A DNA stretch of 64,000 bases from Clitoria ternatea (taxonomy: Eukaryota; Streptophyta; Magnoliopsida; Fabales; Fabaceae), in assembly GCA_037962975.1 (NCBI GenBank), contig CM075673.1, positions 15,980,001 to 16,044,000 of the forward strand. Reading direction: 5' to 3'. The notes beneath the pieces are model-generated. The model worked only from the letters and a program-made list of their open reading frames with translations. It was not told the DNA's origin and made no database searches. Shown here in pieces: positions 21,851-32,868 of the stretch. The translations under genes and the position numbers were made by a program. The first letter of the stretch is position 1. Every line of letters starts with the position of its first letter.

Positions 21851-24800
21851 TGATAAGTGCTTTATAACACAATAAAATAGGCTTAGGATTTTAATCATTT
21901 TGCACTGTATTTCCTTTATTTATTATGATTTTTGCTTTCTTTCCACTTTATTCTACTTGGGTATGTTATTTTGCAGAAATTAAGGTAATAAAAGGGTCAA
22001 TAACAAGAGAAAGATGACCATAAAATGATAAAGAAACAAGAAGAACAAGCCCAAAGTAGAAAGAACTCTCTTTTTATGCTGAATTCCGACTCAGAATGCT
22101 GAATTCCGACTGAGAATGTTGAAATCCGACTCAGAAATGACCAAATCCGAGTAGGATGACTCAGAAATGACCAAATCCGAGTGGAAGGACTCAGAATGGA
22201 GCATTTCCGAGTGGAATACTGCACTGTTGAAGGTAAATCCGAGTTTAAAATTTCCCTGTCAAAGCCATTTTGAGTGATAAATGGCTGACTCTGTTGGAGG
22301 TTCAATGCTGAAAAGGAATAAGTCTCGGTTGGAGGTGAATCCGAGTGGAAGCCCCCCGACTGCAACCATTCTGAGTGAAAAAAGGGGACTGACTTTGAAT
22401 AGATGCTGCCCAAAGCTATTGTCCGAGTGAAAGAAATGCTGATTGAAGTAAATCCGAGTGGGAGCTTTTTGATTGCAAATAATCCGAGTGAAGAAATGCT
22501 GATTGAAACGAGTCTGAACTGTTTTTTTGTGCAAAACTGCCTCCGATTGGAAAACTCCCGAGTGGTCAAAACTGTTGTCCGAGCAGAAGATGCCACTGAA
22601 AGAGCAACTATTGAATAAGGAGGTTTTCGAGTGGTTTCATTCGGAGAAGATGGCATTCTCAAGCGGAACAAGGCATTTCCGAGTAGTGTCTTATTAAGCA
22701 AGGAAAAATTCGACCGAAAATGAATCACACTCGGGCAGACTCTCAAGTTTCACACTAAGCCCGAGTGAAAAGTCTCCAAGGAAGACATCCGAGTGAGTTG
22801 GGACAGAAAGATGCATTTCCGAGCAAAGCAAGGCTCGGACATGGGAAGAACTCCTATCAGCCAGATTCTAGAGTCTTTCAAGTGCAAGTTGCTGAGTGAA
22901 AGAAAATGGCAAATCTGACTGACTGTATCCGAGTGAGAAGCAAGTCAGACTTCCGAATGAATATGTCCGAATGGATCAAGGAGTGAAGAAGGAGTGGACT
23001 GAATTGTTCCAAAGAAACTCCGAGCAAAGTTTTCTCCGAGTGGTTTAATTTCAAGAGACAGACGAGTGAAACATTTTGTGGGTGCCGATCCTGAGTGAGT
23101 CATGAATCAATTCTGAGTAGATCACACTTCAATCAGTTCTGAATGAACTCCTCGATCAGTGCCAAGTAAATCATCTTTCAATCGGTTCCGAGCCAATCTT
23201 CAATCAGTGCCGAGTGAATCATTTTCTAATCGGTTCTGATTGAATGTTTCAATCAGAATTCCATTGCTCGTCCAGTTCTCCATTCGTCCAACCACAACAC
23301 TGACACCGGCTCCATCCATGCACACCGGATCAACCTTCCATCCATTCACTCCAACACCAGATCAAATACACACCGGATCAAACCCTCCATCAACACCGAC
23401 TCCTTCCAATTCTTCATAGCCAACACCGGATCACTCTACACCGTCCTCTCAAACCACAACACCAGATCACTTCAACACTCCTCTCCTTTGAACAGCCGCA
23501 TGCAACAACCAACCAACTCTCTTCTCCACACCGTCGCAAACCAACACCGTCCCCTCTCCTTTCAAAACCGACCAAACTCTTCACAACTCCAAACTCCTCA
23601 GCAACACTTCTCCACACCGTCCAGCAAGCCACAACACCGTCCAACAACCAGCACCTTCCAGCAAGCTGTCACTCGGTCTTGGGGATAAACAACAAGCTTT
23701 CACTCGCTTTTGTGGAAAAACAGCACCTTTTCCACTCGGAATTTCTCCACCTGCACCAATCATCACTAAATCCAAGCACCGAATTATTGGAAATATTAAA
23801 ATACGCAAATTGGAAACAAGTTGGCACAGCTGGAAGTCACATGCACCGAAAGTTTTCTCCCACTTGCAAATTGCAACGCGTTTCTTAGCTGGATTCCTCC
23901 ATTCCTTTGCCTATAAAAGCAGTAGCAACCCATGAGTGAATGGAGCATCCAGAATCCTCATTTCCGTTCCTTTCTCTTTTTTCTTTTGCTTTCTTTTATT
24001 TCTCCGTTCCATTTCTTTCTTTCTTTTTATTTTCTTTCTCCCTTCCCTTTGTTTTTCTCGGTTTCATTTTTCTTCTCTTTCTTTTTATTTTCTTTTTCTT
24101 TCTTTTATTTATTAAAAGAGTGGTGAGAATTGTAAAAGTGAGAATTCCAATTTGTAATTGGTGGAGGAATATTGCAACAAGGAAATACAGTGGTAAAATT
24201 ATTCTGAGCTTTTGGAGAAACCCGTAAGTCTTTATTTTTACCATGTCTTGTATGTTTTATTTTTCCATCATTTATATGAATTTGAATTATTTCATGAATA
24301 GCTAAATTAATTATCTTGGGATAAAGGGGGTGTGATAATATTTTATTGTTAATATTATTTTGACTTGGAATTAAATAAATTTCTGTTTTCCATTTAGTTC
24401 AATTATACTCAATGCTTTTAGTGATTCCTAACAAGAACCTGAATGATAAAACTATGTACTTGTGGGTATATTAGTAAGTTTAGGTAATAAATAGAATCGA
24501 GAGATTTATTTTTACCGGAAAGCTTTGAACTAAACCTAAGATTTTTGAGATGCTTTTTGTGACCTCGGTAAAAACCGTGAAAGTAATCAAAATTCTTTTG
24601 AGGAAATTAAAAAGGGATTTTCATAAAATGATAATGGGCCTTTTTGAGGATTAAGCAACGCTTTCCATAGGTTAGGTACATTAATAGGATTCCGAGAGGA
24701 ACATATTAATTAGCTTCTGGAAAATTCACCTTGGAAAACTTAATTTGATTTTTGTTTATGAGAAGTTAAATTTTATTAACATAAAATAAAGTCTTGATCC

Positions 24801-25021
24801 CCTGAAATCCCAAGATACTCTCAACTCTGATTTTTTAAGTGTCAAGTAAATTTTGTTTCTAAATTTAGATTTTTAAATTGTGTTTTATTTTACAAAAACA
24901 TTAAAAATCAATTGTGTGGATAATTAAATTTTAATATGCCGGTACTTTGAACACAGTCCCTGTGGAGAACGATAATCTTTTATATTACGTGACATAACCC
25001 ATGCGCTTGCGGGCCCTGTCA
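21851..25021 (+). mobile_element. 3.17-kb solo-LTR-like insertion rich in CCGAGTG words
   Basis: The insertion starts TGATAAGTGCTTTATAAC and ends GCGGGCCCTGTCA. It is flanked by an exact ACTTC on each side (21846-21850 and 25022-25026), and the host LTR is continuous without it. No protein domain is present; ORFs at 21997, 23414 and 23488 have no family signal. From 22080 to 23250 it is dominated by GAGTG-type words. From 23290 to 23660 CACCGTCC/CACCGGATC words dominate, and CACTCGG (inverted word) follows. A TATA box CTATAAAAG lies at 23911-23919, then a pyrimidine-rich leader (23960-24110). It is best explained as a solo LTR of an unknown Gypsy family. Confidence 0.8.
22080..23250. repeat. 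Dispersed CCGAGTG word array
   Basis: The 7-8 base word CCGAGTG(A/G) and near variants (CTGAGTG, CCGAGCA, CCGAATG) recur every 20-40 bases, mostly in one orientation. Text between the words is not tandemly repeated. The same words and the longer phrase CAATCGGTTCCGAGCCA recur in the insertion at 41796-46145. Confidence 0.88.
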
Positions 25022-25087
25022 ACTTCTCTACAATACCAAGCTTTGACTTAAGTTTGTATGATACCACATAAATTGCTCACCAAATAC

Positions 25088-26300
25088 GCACCCTGACTAC
25101 ATGCCTTATCAAAAACCTCGTAAGTAAACCCTGTGGGAAAATCCTTAGGTACGAAAAAAGAGTTCACGACTTATGATGCCGATTAGCTGAAATACATACG
25201 TAGATTCTTTACATTCCACTTGTTTTTAAAAATTTCACATTCTAGAGTTTCTAACAGATAAGCTCCTCTCTTTGTGACATGATGCACCCGGTATAGGCTT
25301 TCCTATGTTGGTGCGAGCTTTCCCTAATGTGCAAATCTGTTTCCAACTGAGGCCCTTCTTAACACTAGATCTCCGATGTTGAACCTCCTTCTTTGTACCT
25401 TCTTCTTGTACCGTAGTTCCACCTTGAACTTGATTGCCTGATCTCAGACAAAGGCGACTTCTCTTACTTTATATAATGACTCAAGTTCGTCTTTCAACCG
25501 TTGTTCATTTTCTTCTTCATCGAACTGTTGGACTCTTGGGGAGATATAAGTAATTTCTATCGGTATCACTATATCAACTCCATAAACCAACCAGAATGAG
25601 GACTCTCCTGTCGAGGAATAGGGCGTTGTTAGGTATGCCCAAAGGACATGACATAGTTGATTCGCCCACTCTCCTTTCGCATCACCCAACCGCAGCTTCA
25701 GTCCTTTAAGTGTTTCCCTATTTGCAACTTTCAGCTCTCCCGTTTGTTTGTGGATGCTTCACTAACAAGAAAACTTGTTGAATTTGGAGTCCTTCTAGTA
25801 AGCTCATGAACTTTGAGTCTATAAATTATGTTCCATTGTCCGTGATTACTCTTCCAGGAATGCCAAACTTGGTGATTATGTTTTCATACATGAATCTCCG
25901 AGTCGGGGCTGCTGTAATATGTACCATGGCCTCAGCCTTTATCCACTTAGTGAAATAGTCGACCCTACAATCAGGTATTTGACATCTCTAGGTGCTTTTG
26001 GAAAGGGTCCCAAAATATCTATCCCCCATTGATGGAATAGCCATGGTACTGCCGAAGTAAATAGTTTCTCCGCTGGGACGTAGTGCTCGTTGCTATTCTT
26101 CTGACAAGCATCACACTTCTGGACATACTCCACTGCGTCTTTCATCATTGTAGGCCACCAATATCCAGCCCTGGCTATCTTCCTAGCCAAACTTTTGCCA
26201 CCGTAGTGATAACCACAGGTTCCCTCATGCACTTCGGCCATTACTTCTCCTATCTCTGCCTCGTTCAAACATTTTAAGTATAGGGCCGATATCCCTCTTC
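25088..26300 (-). pseudogene. pol: Tat integrase and 3' end of pol
   Basis: The zinc-binding part (25939-26268) reads VHEGTCGYHYGGKSLARKIA...CDACQ, the HHCC type. VDYFTKWIKAEA (first Asp, near 25945) is reached after a one-base loss. TDNGT (second Asp) lies near 25835 and is followed by a stop. At the third acidic position I read GELKVANRE, with Lys where Glu is usual. WAYLTTPYSSTGESSFWLVY lies at 25560-25630. The C-terminal domain near 25260-25330 reads GKLAPTWESLYRVHHVTKRG. Bases 25088-25250 are the remaining 3' untranslated part, which continues at 9294. Confidence 0.88.
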
Positions 26301-26442
26301 AAAACAAATTCCTATATACTAAAACATAGTTCGACAACTCTTTTTTGAGCTTCTTTTTCTGTAAGGGATCTATTGGAAGTTATCTATTCACTAGGTACCT
26401 GATGATAGGGATGACCCATGAGTTATCTGGGAATTCCTTTGA

Positions 26443-27039
26443 TCAAATAGCATAAACTTTTATTGGTGCCATTATGCTAGGTTCTCCCAAGGTACTTTGA
26501 ACAATCGTAGTTGTTGATCCCGCCTTTTTCGTGTTGGCTAGGTGTGATAGAACATCGACTCTAACACTATCTTCCTTTGGTACATGCTTATGCTCAATTT
26601 GAGTAAACTTTTCTTCCAACTCTTTTACTTTCGCCAAGTATTGCTGCAAGAGTGGTTCTTTTTCCTGATAACTCCCATTAATTTGTGAGATTACTAACTG
26701 GGAATCACTACAAATTATGACACTTTTAGCTCCAACGTCCAATGCAGCTCTTAGTCTGGCTAGGCAGGCTTCATACTCCGCCTAATTGTTCGACGTCTTA
26801 AAATCAAATCTGAGGGAAATTTCTATGATGACCCCATTTTCACTCTCTATCACTACGCCTGCTCCACATCCTTTTGAATTTGAGGACCCATCCATAAAGA
26901 TGGTCCAATGCTCTCGTACTTGTGAAGGGGGTTTCCCTATTACCTCTGTTATGAAATCAGCTAGGACCTGAGCCTTTATAGCCGTTCTTGGCTCGAAAGA
27001 TATTTCAAATACTGAAAGTTTTATGGCCCATTTTGTCAT
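26443..27039 (-). pseudogene. pol: Tat second (archaeal-type) RNase H
   Basis: This extra RNase H follows the retroviral-type one and defines the Tat clade. It reads WTIFMDGSSNSKGCGAGVVI (first Asp), then AEYEACLARLRAAL after a TAG at about 26781 where Glu is usual (SNN-E-AEYEA), then VIICSDSQLVISQING (Asp). A C-terminal HVPKEDSVRVDVLSHLAN closes it; in this family Ala/Asn-Ala-Asp-x-Leu-Ser is usual there. The frame is mostly kept, so loss was by point mutation. Confidence 0.88.
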
Positions 27040-27090
27040 CCGATCTACCGGGTCTGGTTTATGCAGTACGACCTGTAGTGGTAGATTAGT

Positions 27091-28240
27091 TCATACCATA
27101 ATAGAATGGGTGTGCAAATACTGCCTCAACCGTCTAGACATCCAAACCAACGCCAAAGTAGCCTTTTCGAGCTTCTGATATCGTCCCTCAGACCCTTGCA
27201 ACACTTTTCCTATAAAATAAACTGACCTCTGTCCTTCCACAACTTCTTTTACTAGGACGGCTCCTAGTGCTTCATCGAACACCGCTAAATACACACCTAT
27301 CTTGGGTCTGGCTTTGTTAACACTAGAGGGTTTGCAAACACCTCTTTGAGACTCTGGAAAGCTTTCTCCTGCTCTTCTCCCAATTCAAACTTTTTAGTTT
27401 TCTTCGAGATTTTTTACAATGGTAATACCCGGTGTACCATTTTAGGCATAAACCGGGATAGGGCTGCCACCTTTCCATTTAATGACTAAACCCCCTTATG
27501 TTCGTTAAACTTCTATTCCCCTGAGTCAGCATGAATCCTAGAAACCGTCCTGCTGGAATGACAAAGGTGAATTTTAGAGGATTTAACATGTTGTACATCT
27601 GCATTCTTTGAAATATCATCCTTAAATCTTCCACATGGTCTCCTCCCATCGATGTCTTAGCTATGATATCGTCCATATACATTTCGACCGTTTTGGACCT
27701 CATTCTGTCAAAGACTTTATTCATCATCCTTTGATAGGTTACATTAGCATTCTTGAGTCTAAAAAGCATTACGGTGTAACAGAAAACTTTTTTGGTGTTT
27801 ACCAAAGCAGTCTTTTCCTCATCATCCTTCCATATCAGAATTTGGTTGTAACTGGAATATACATCCATAAATGATAAGAACTAGTATCCTGAAGAATCAT
27901 CCACCATTTAGTCTATGCTTGGGAATAGGTATGGATCTTTGGGACAACATTTGTTCAAGTTTGTGAAATCAGTGTACATCCGCCATTTTCCATTCGCTTT
28001 CTTTACCATTACGACATTGGATACCTAGGTCGAATACTGGACCTCCCTGATGAATCCTGCTTTAAGCAATTCCTCCATCTTCTTACAAGTGGTCTGTTGT
28101 TTTTTAGGTCCTAATCTTCTTTTCTTTTGTACTACCATCCTCGACTCTGGATACACAGCTAATTTGTGATAGCAAAAATTTGAATCTATACTGGGCATAT
28201 ATCCATCGCTGTCCATGCAAAGAGATGCTTGAATTCTCTC
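27091..28240 (-). pseudogene. pol: Tat reverse transcriptase and first RNase H
   Basis: On the reverse strand RT begins with KRRLGPKKQQ and MEELLKAGFIREVQYST (28025-28216), then MVKKANGKWRM (about 27990-28020) and MDVYSSYNQILI (27868 on). It has the catalytic box MYMDDIIAKT (about 27665-27690) and FLGFMLTQG. The retroviral-type RNase H (27091-27294) has YLAVFDEALGAVLV and YFIGKVLQGSEGRYQKLEK. At least four stops or frameshifts separate these pieces. Confidence 0.9.
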
Positions 28241-29062
28241 AAGAGTTAACTAACCATTCTTCTATATCTTTTTCTATACAATCATTCACTCTGATTATCT
28301 TGCTGGGGTCACCGTTCAACATTATCTTCTTGATTCCACCCTCCGGGGTCGGTCTCTGAGGATTTACTGGGTCTGTTATCATTTCCTCTCTTGGATCTAG
28401 GTCTATCAAATTCACTGACCCTGGTACTAAATCGCCATCATTTAGATGCTTTCTTTTAAGAGCCTCTTCTATCTTAGTCATCAAAACACTTAGGTTATAG
28501 CAATATCTTACCATCTGTTGGACCCCCTCACTAAGGATATTTGATTATCCTTATCTATAAACTTAATCAACAAATGTGGTGTCGAAACCATGGCCTCTAA
28601 AGTATTCAAGGATGGCCTGCCTAAGATTCCGTTAAAGGGGGACTTCATATCTATTACCAAAACCCTAGTCTGGACAAATTTGGACCATGGGTCTCTTTCG
28701 AATGTCAACCTCGTGTCTAAGTAACCTTTGGTGGGTTGCTTTACTCCATTGAAGGCTGTTAAATCCTAAGTGTAGGGTTATAAATCATTATTTGTTAACC
28801 CTATCTTTTTAAAGCAATCATAAAACATTACATCATAAGAACTTCCTTGATCCACCAAAATTCTTCTTATTGTCTTATTCGCTATTACTGCCTCGATTAC
28901 CACTGCATCATTCTCCCTAGGCACTGTGGGTCTATAGTCCTCATCTAAGAATGTGATCGTTAAGGTTTACAATCCACTGCGGTATGACTTATTATCTACT
29001 TTTGCTTGAACAGACATGATCATTCTCAAGTGGTTCTTTTGAGCCAAATTGGATACTCCTCC
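28241..29062 (-). pseudogene. pol: Tat aspartic protease and linker
   Basis: The active site reads LVDQGSSYDVMFYDCFKK (about 28800-28860), the DxGSS form usual in Tat elements (VDxGSSADILF). Downstream, NGILGRPSLNTLEAMVSTPH (28508-28708) is the conserved protease end. A 91-codon piece at 28239-28514 is linker before RT (IKKIMLNGDPSKIIRVN). Stops lie at about 28765 and 28780. The Athila-2 insertion begins at 29063; the upstream gag part is found at 38148. Confidence 0.85.
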
Positions 29063-30625
29063 TGTTAGTCCTCAAATTTTCAATAAAAGCTTTAATAAAA
29101 ATTTATTAAAAATTACAAAAATTAGTTTAATTTGTTAGAAAATTAGAATTTAAATTCAATAAATGGATGTTGTTGGAAATAATCTGCCCTTGATCAATTT
29201 TCTCTAAATTTTGCAGTGAAAAAGTTAAGAAATCAAGAGAAAATTACACTGGAGGAACTGACGCGTAGCCTCATCCTATGCGTAGCATCAACAGCTATTT
29301 TTGATGCTGATGCTACGCGTCACAGCCATGCGTAGCGTCAGTGCTGCGTGGTCTCCACCTCTACTTTGGCCAACCACTCCACTTGAACCCAATAATGGGC
29401 ACTCCACTCAGCACCAATGGGCATCCCACTCAGCATGAAAGGCCAAAACTCGGTGGAAACATGTCCATGTGGCCAGGCATGATCAAATTTAATAATTTGA
29501 AGTGGCCATTATCAAGTGTTTAATGGAGGCTGAGTCAGGGATCTGACGTGTAGCGCCACACTGACGCGTAGCGTCAGCACCCTTGCTCAGCCCTATAAAT
29601 AGGGCCATCCAACACCATTCTAAATATCCCATAGCATCCCATTCTCTTCTTTTCTCTCTTTGTGCTCGACTTTGAGTACTTCTTTTGTGAGTTGTAGTTC
29701 TAGAATAAGTTTCTAGATACTTGAGTGTGTTTTGGTGTATTGTGATCGTTGTATTGTGAAGTTCCCTTCGTCTTCGTAATGTCAAACTCTGTAAGTGTTG
29801 TTTTTACTTTCACCATGTGTAACTAATTTGTTTATGTTGGAATTGGTGAACTAATCTATTGAGTATAATGTTGTGAATTCGACCTCTGCATGTTTATGAT
29901 TCAAGTCCATGTTAGTATTTCAACCTTTTATTAATATGAACGTCAAACGGGAGAATGATTTTCATGTGTATTGAAACTTGTTTTATTAGTATGAATGTCA
30001 AACGGGAGAATGATTATTCATGCCGTATTGAAACTTGTTTTGACGAAAGTAAAAGTTGAAATACCCTTGGTATCTCAATTCTATAGGGGTTGTTAACCAT
30101 TGTTGCCATAAGGCCAGTTCTTAATGCAAGCTTTTACTGAGAAAGCTCACGAGGGATCGGACTTTACGGTGAATTCTTAGAATTTATATCACGAGGGATC
30201 GGTTATAATGATTTTAAGCTGCAATGACATGAAACTTGATGATTAAATATGCATGTCTTGAGTTCCTTATTGTTATTCTAGATTAGGGATCCAATTTCCA
30301 ACATAATTTGTTTATCTATGTTTATCTCAAGTATCTTACCTATTCTAGATTGCAACTCAACTTTTTAGATAGATTTTTCTTTTTATCTTATGAACCATTT
30401 AATCATGCTATCCTGTGAATATTGTATAAATTGTATATAAATCATTCTTTTGTCTATAACTTCCTTCACATTTACCATAGTAAATAGAAAATTACTGTTG
30501 TTATTGGACTTTCAATCCCAGTGGAACGATATCTAAATTTTGAAAACTACAAACGATTGGTGCGCTTGCCAATTAACAATCCGGTGGTGGAAATGAACTG
30601 TTGAGACGCTATCGTCGGGTTAACA
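29063..30625 (+). repeat. Athila-2 5' LTR
   Basis: The LTR is 1563 bp. U3 holds ACGCGTAGCGT words (29258-29350 and 29545-29580). The TATA box TATAAATA (29594-29601) lies inside an inverted repeat GCCCTAT-AA-ATAGGGC (29590-29605). The R/U5 part from about 29640 on is nearly identical to the right LTR. Confidence 0.93.
29590..29605 (+). promoter_or_regulatory. TATA box inside an inverted repeat (Athila-2 5' LTR)
   Basis: GCCCTATAAATAGGGC has 7-bp arms around AA, with TATAAATA across the centre. The right LTR keeps the identical 16 bases (37107-37122). Transcription would start some 30 bases further on. No start-site data are available. Confidence 0.75.
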
Positions 30626-30632
30626 AGTTTTA

Positions 30633-30650
30633 TGGCGCCGTCGCCGGGGA
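30633..30650 (+). other. Athila-2 primer-binding site
   Basis: TGGCGCCGTCGCCGGGGA, seven bases after the LTR end, is the typical Athila-group tRNA primer site (usual form TGGCGCCGTTGCCGGGGA). Confidence 0.9.
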
Positions 30651-30771
30651 TTGAATTGTTTCAGTAAAACAGTAAATTTTTAATTACCGTGGTAAATATT
30701 TTTTTTTACCTTAGTTAAAATTTTTTTATTTTTACTTATTGTTACACTAACTTTATTTGTCTAGTTTGTGT

Positions 30772-32118
30772 ATGCAAACTCGATCTACCGCAGGTAAAAT
30801 TTATTTTGATCCTGAGATAGAAAAGTTTGTAAAGAAAATCAAGTCTTTGAAATCTAAAACACAAACTAAATCTTCTTCTACTTCTAAAAATTTTGAAAAT
30901 TCAAATATGGCTACTGAGAGGAGAACATTGGGACAATTTGCTGCTATTAATGGTCCACCCCGAGTTTCGGGAATATTTCAAGGACTTATTGTACCAGTAG
31001 AGATTAAACCTGCTACTTTAAATATTATTCAAAACAATCAATTTGCTGGTTTAAATCATGAAGAACCATATGAACATTTAACTATTTTTATGAGTTATGC
31101 AGCACAATTGGTTTTGAACCCAATCAAGAAGAGTCTGTTTACATGAGACTTTTTCCTTTTTCATTGATTGGTAAAGCAAAAGAATGGTTTAAATCTTGTC
31201 CACCGGGTAGTTTTGCAAACTGGTCCGATGTTGAAAGAAAATTTTTGGAAAGATTTTATTCTCCTTCAAAATATTTTGAAGCAATGACAGCCATACACTC
31301 TTTTTCTCAAAATAATGATGAATCACTAGGAGAGACATGGGAACGATTCAAGGCACTTTTGAGAAAGTGTCCAAACCACAACCTGAATGATACCGAAAAG
31401 GTAAGAATCGTTTACCATGGTTTATTGCCTCAGTTCAAGATGATGTTAGATGCTTGTGCAGGTGGTTCTTTAATGAACAAAACTATGGAGGAAGCCATAG
31501 AAATATTGGAATCAATGGCTATCAGTGACCGCCAAGCAAAGCATGAAAGAGGTAATGTACAGAGGAAGCCAGGAATGCTCAAATTGGGAGTAAATGATGC
31601 GATGTTGGCTCAGCAAAAATTACTGACCCAACAAATTGAAGTTATGAGCAAGCAATTGGAAAAACTCCAAATTGCTCAAGTAGCATCACCACCCCCTACT
31701 CAACTTAAACAATGTATGCACTGCATGGGAGAACAACCATGTGGTTACTGTGGAAATGAGCAAGAGCAAGCCAATTTCATGAACCATTAAAGAGCACCCT
31801 TAGGTAATTTTCCTTTCAATCATGGAAATTATTTTCCTAACAATTACCTACAGGGTTGGCAAAATCAGAATATTGGCTGGAGACAGGACACTGGACCTTC
31901 CAACAGACTTCCTAACAATCAGTTTAAGCAATAACAAACTGACAATTCAAGATTGACAAGGATAGAGGAATCTATTCAACAGTTACTACAATTTGTGGAA
32001 ACAAATGAAGCTGCCCGAAAAGCATCAGACATACAAATGGGACAACTTGCAAAAGAAATAGCAGAATTAAAAAGTTCTGGGTTTACTGCAAACACTCAAC
32101 ACCCAAGGGAACAATGTA
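30772..32118 (+). pseudogene. gag: Athila-2 gag, lightly broken
   Basis: The frame opens at MQTRSTAGKIYFDPEIEKFV (ATG 30772; an upstream in-frame ATG at 30757 adds five residues). RRTLGQFAAINGPPRVSG and EEPYEHLTIF follow. One base is lost or gained in a T-run near 31090, after which the frame reads MRLFPFSLIGKAKEWFKSCP (31143 on), WERFKALLRKCPNHNLNDTE and a Gln-rich coiled part. A zinc knuckle near 31713-31751 reads CMHCMGEQPCGYC: CX2CX3HX4C with His replaced by Gln. TAA stops at 31788 and 31932 cut the C-terminal part (GWQNQNIGWRQ; RIEESIQQLLQFVETNEAAR). Confidence 0.9.
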
Positions 32119-32868
32119 ATGTTGTGTTCTTCTGATGTTGTAAAAATTGATTGTAAAGAAAAGAGTGAGAAAAAGAAAGAAGAAGAAGAAAAAGAAAGTG
32201 AAAAAATAGAAAAAAATGAAAAAGAAAAAAATGTGCAAGTAAATACAGAGCTAGAAACAAACTGTATAACCCCGAAAAAATGTAAAGATCCGGGGAGTTT
32301 CACCATTCCTGTAACAATTGGAAATATCAACATCAGGAATGCATTATTAGATTTAGGGGCTAACATCAACTTGATGCCCTTAGAATTAATAAAACGCATT
32401 GGTGAATATGAGCTAAAAGAAGCAAAGACAGAATTACAGTTTGCGGATCGCTCTGTCAAAAAGCCTTTTGGGATTGTGGAAGATGTACTGGTAAAGGTTG
32501 ACAAGTACCACTTCAGAGTTGACTTTGTGGTACTAGATATGAAGGAGGATACTGAGACCCCCCTGATCCTAGGAAGACCTTTCATGAAAACTGCAAGGAT
32601 CAGAGTAGATGTTGATCAAAGTATGGTTGCAGTCAAGGTTTATGAAGAAGAGGTAAGCTTCAGTGCTCATGAACACCTCAGGACAAGTAATGAAGAAAAA
32701 GTTTACCCATCAACCGAACCAGGTATACCTCTTCCCAATCAATTAAATTGTTTTAAATTAACTGATACCTTGAATGATGAAAGACAGGTAATTAAGCATC
32801 GGAGAAGAAGAAGAAGGAAGAAAAAGACAGGTGATTCCTCAACAAAAATTGAGAAACCACCTGATTAA
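32119..32868 (+). CDS. Athila-2 aspartic protease domain with basic tail
   Basis: This 249-codon ORF is open from end to end. Residues 1-50 are a Lys/Glu-rich linker. The retropepsin-like domain starts about residue 54 (KDPGSFTIPVTIGNINIRN) with active site LLDLGANINLMPL (about 75-87). TPLILGRPFMKTARI follows at about 149-163, then an acidic part and an Arg/Lys run (KHRRRRRRKKK, about 228-238). It would process Gag. In Athila-1 the same domain runs on into RT; here the frame stops at TAA 32866-32868 and the post-pol spacer follows at once, so RT, RNase H and integrase were removed cleanly. The ATG is within what was probably a continuous gag-protease frame. Confidence 0.85.
   Translation: MLCSSDVVKIDCKEKSEKKKEEEEKESEKIEKNEKEKNVQVNTELETNCITPKKCKDPGSFTIPVTIGNINIRNALLDLGANINLMPLELIKRIGEYELKEAKTELQFADRSVKKPFGIVEDVLVKVDKYHFRVDFVVLDMKEDTETPLILGRPFMKTARIRVDVDQSMVAVKVYEEEVSFSAHEHLRTSNEEKVYPSTEPGIPLPNQLNCFKLTDTLNDERQVIKHRRRRRRKKKTGDSSTKIEKPPD

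Larger units (their letters stand above)
9295..25082 (+). mobile_element. Athila-1: Athila-type Gypsy retrotransposon with post-pol ORF3
   Basis: The element has LTRs of 1630 bp (9295-10924) and about 1627 bp (20280-25082 minus a 3.17-kb insertion). They begin TGATAAGTGTTC and end GCTCACCA. The flanks are AATAT (9290-9294) and AATAC (25083-25087), a TSD with one transition. Inside, in order, are a primer-binding site, gag, protease, RT, RNase H, integrase, a spacer with palindromic words, ORF3, a 3' untranslated region and a polypurine tract. Protein motifs such as DLGASINLMPL (protease) and FMDDFSIFG (RT) are typical of the Athila group. All coding parts are interrupted. Confidence 0.92.
20280..25082 (+). 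repeat. Athila-1 3' LTR, split by a later insertion
   Basis: The LTR occupies 20280-21850 and resumes at 25027 (after the duplicated ACTTC at 25022-25026). It ends GCTCACCA at 25082. Without the insertion it is about 1627 bp and parallels the 5' LTR. It is followed by AATAC, the right TSD. Confidence 0.92.

Noticed and set aside
21997..22746. 249-codon reverse-strand ORF
   Set aside because: Ser/Arg/Phe-rich reading of the CCGAGTG word array; reverse frame of a repeat, not a gene.
32067..32585. 172-codon reverse-strand ORF
   Set aside because: Shadow of the Athila-2 protease frame on the opposite strand (Ser/Phe-rich, no family).
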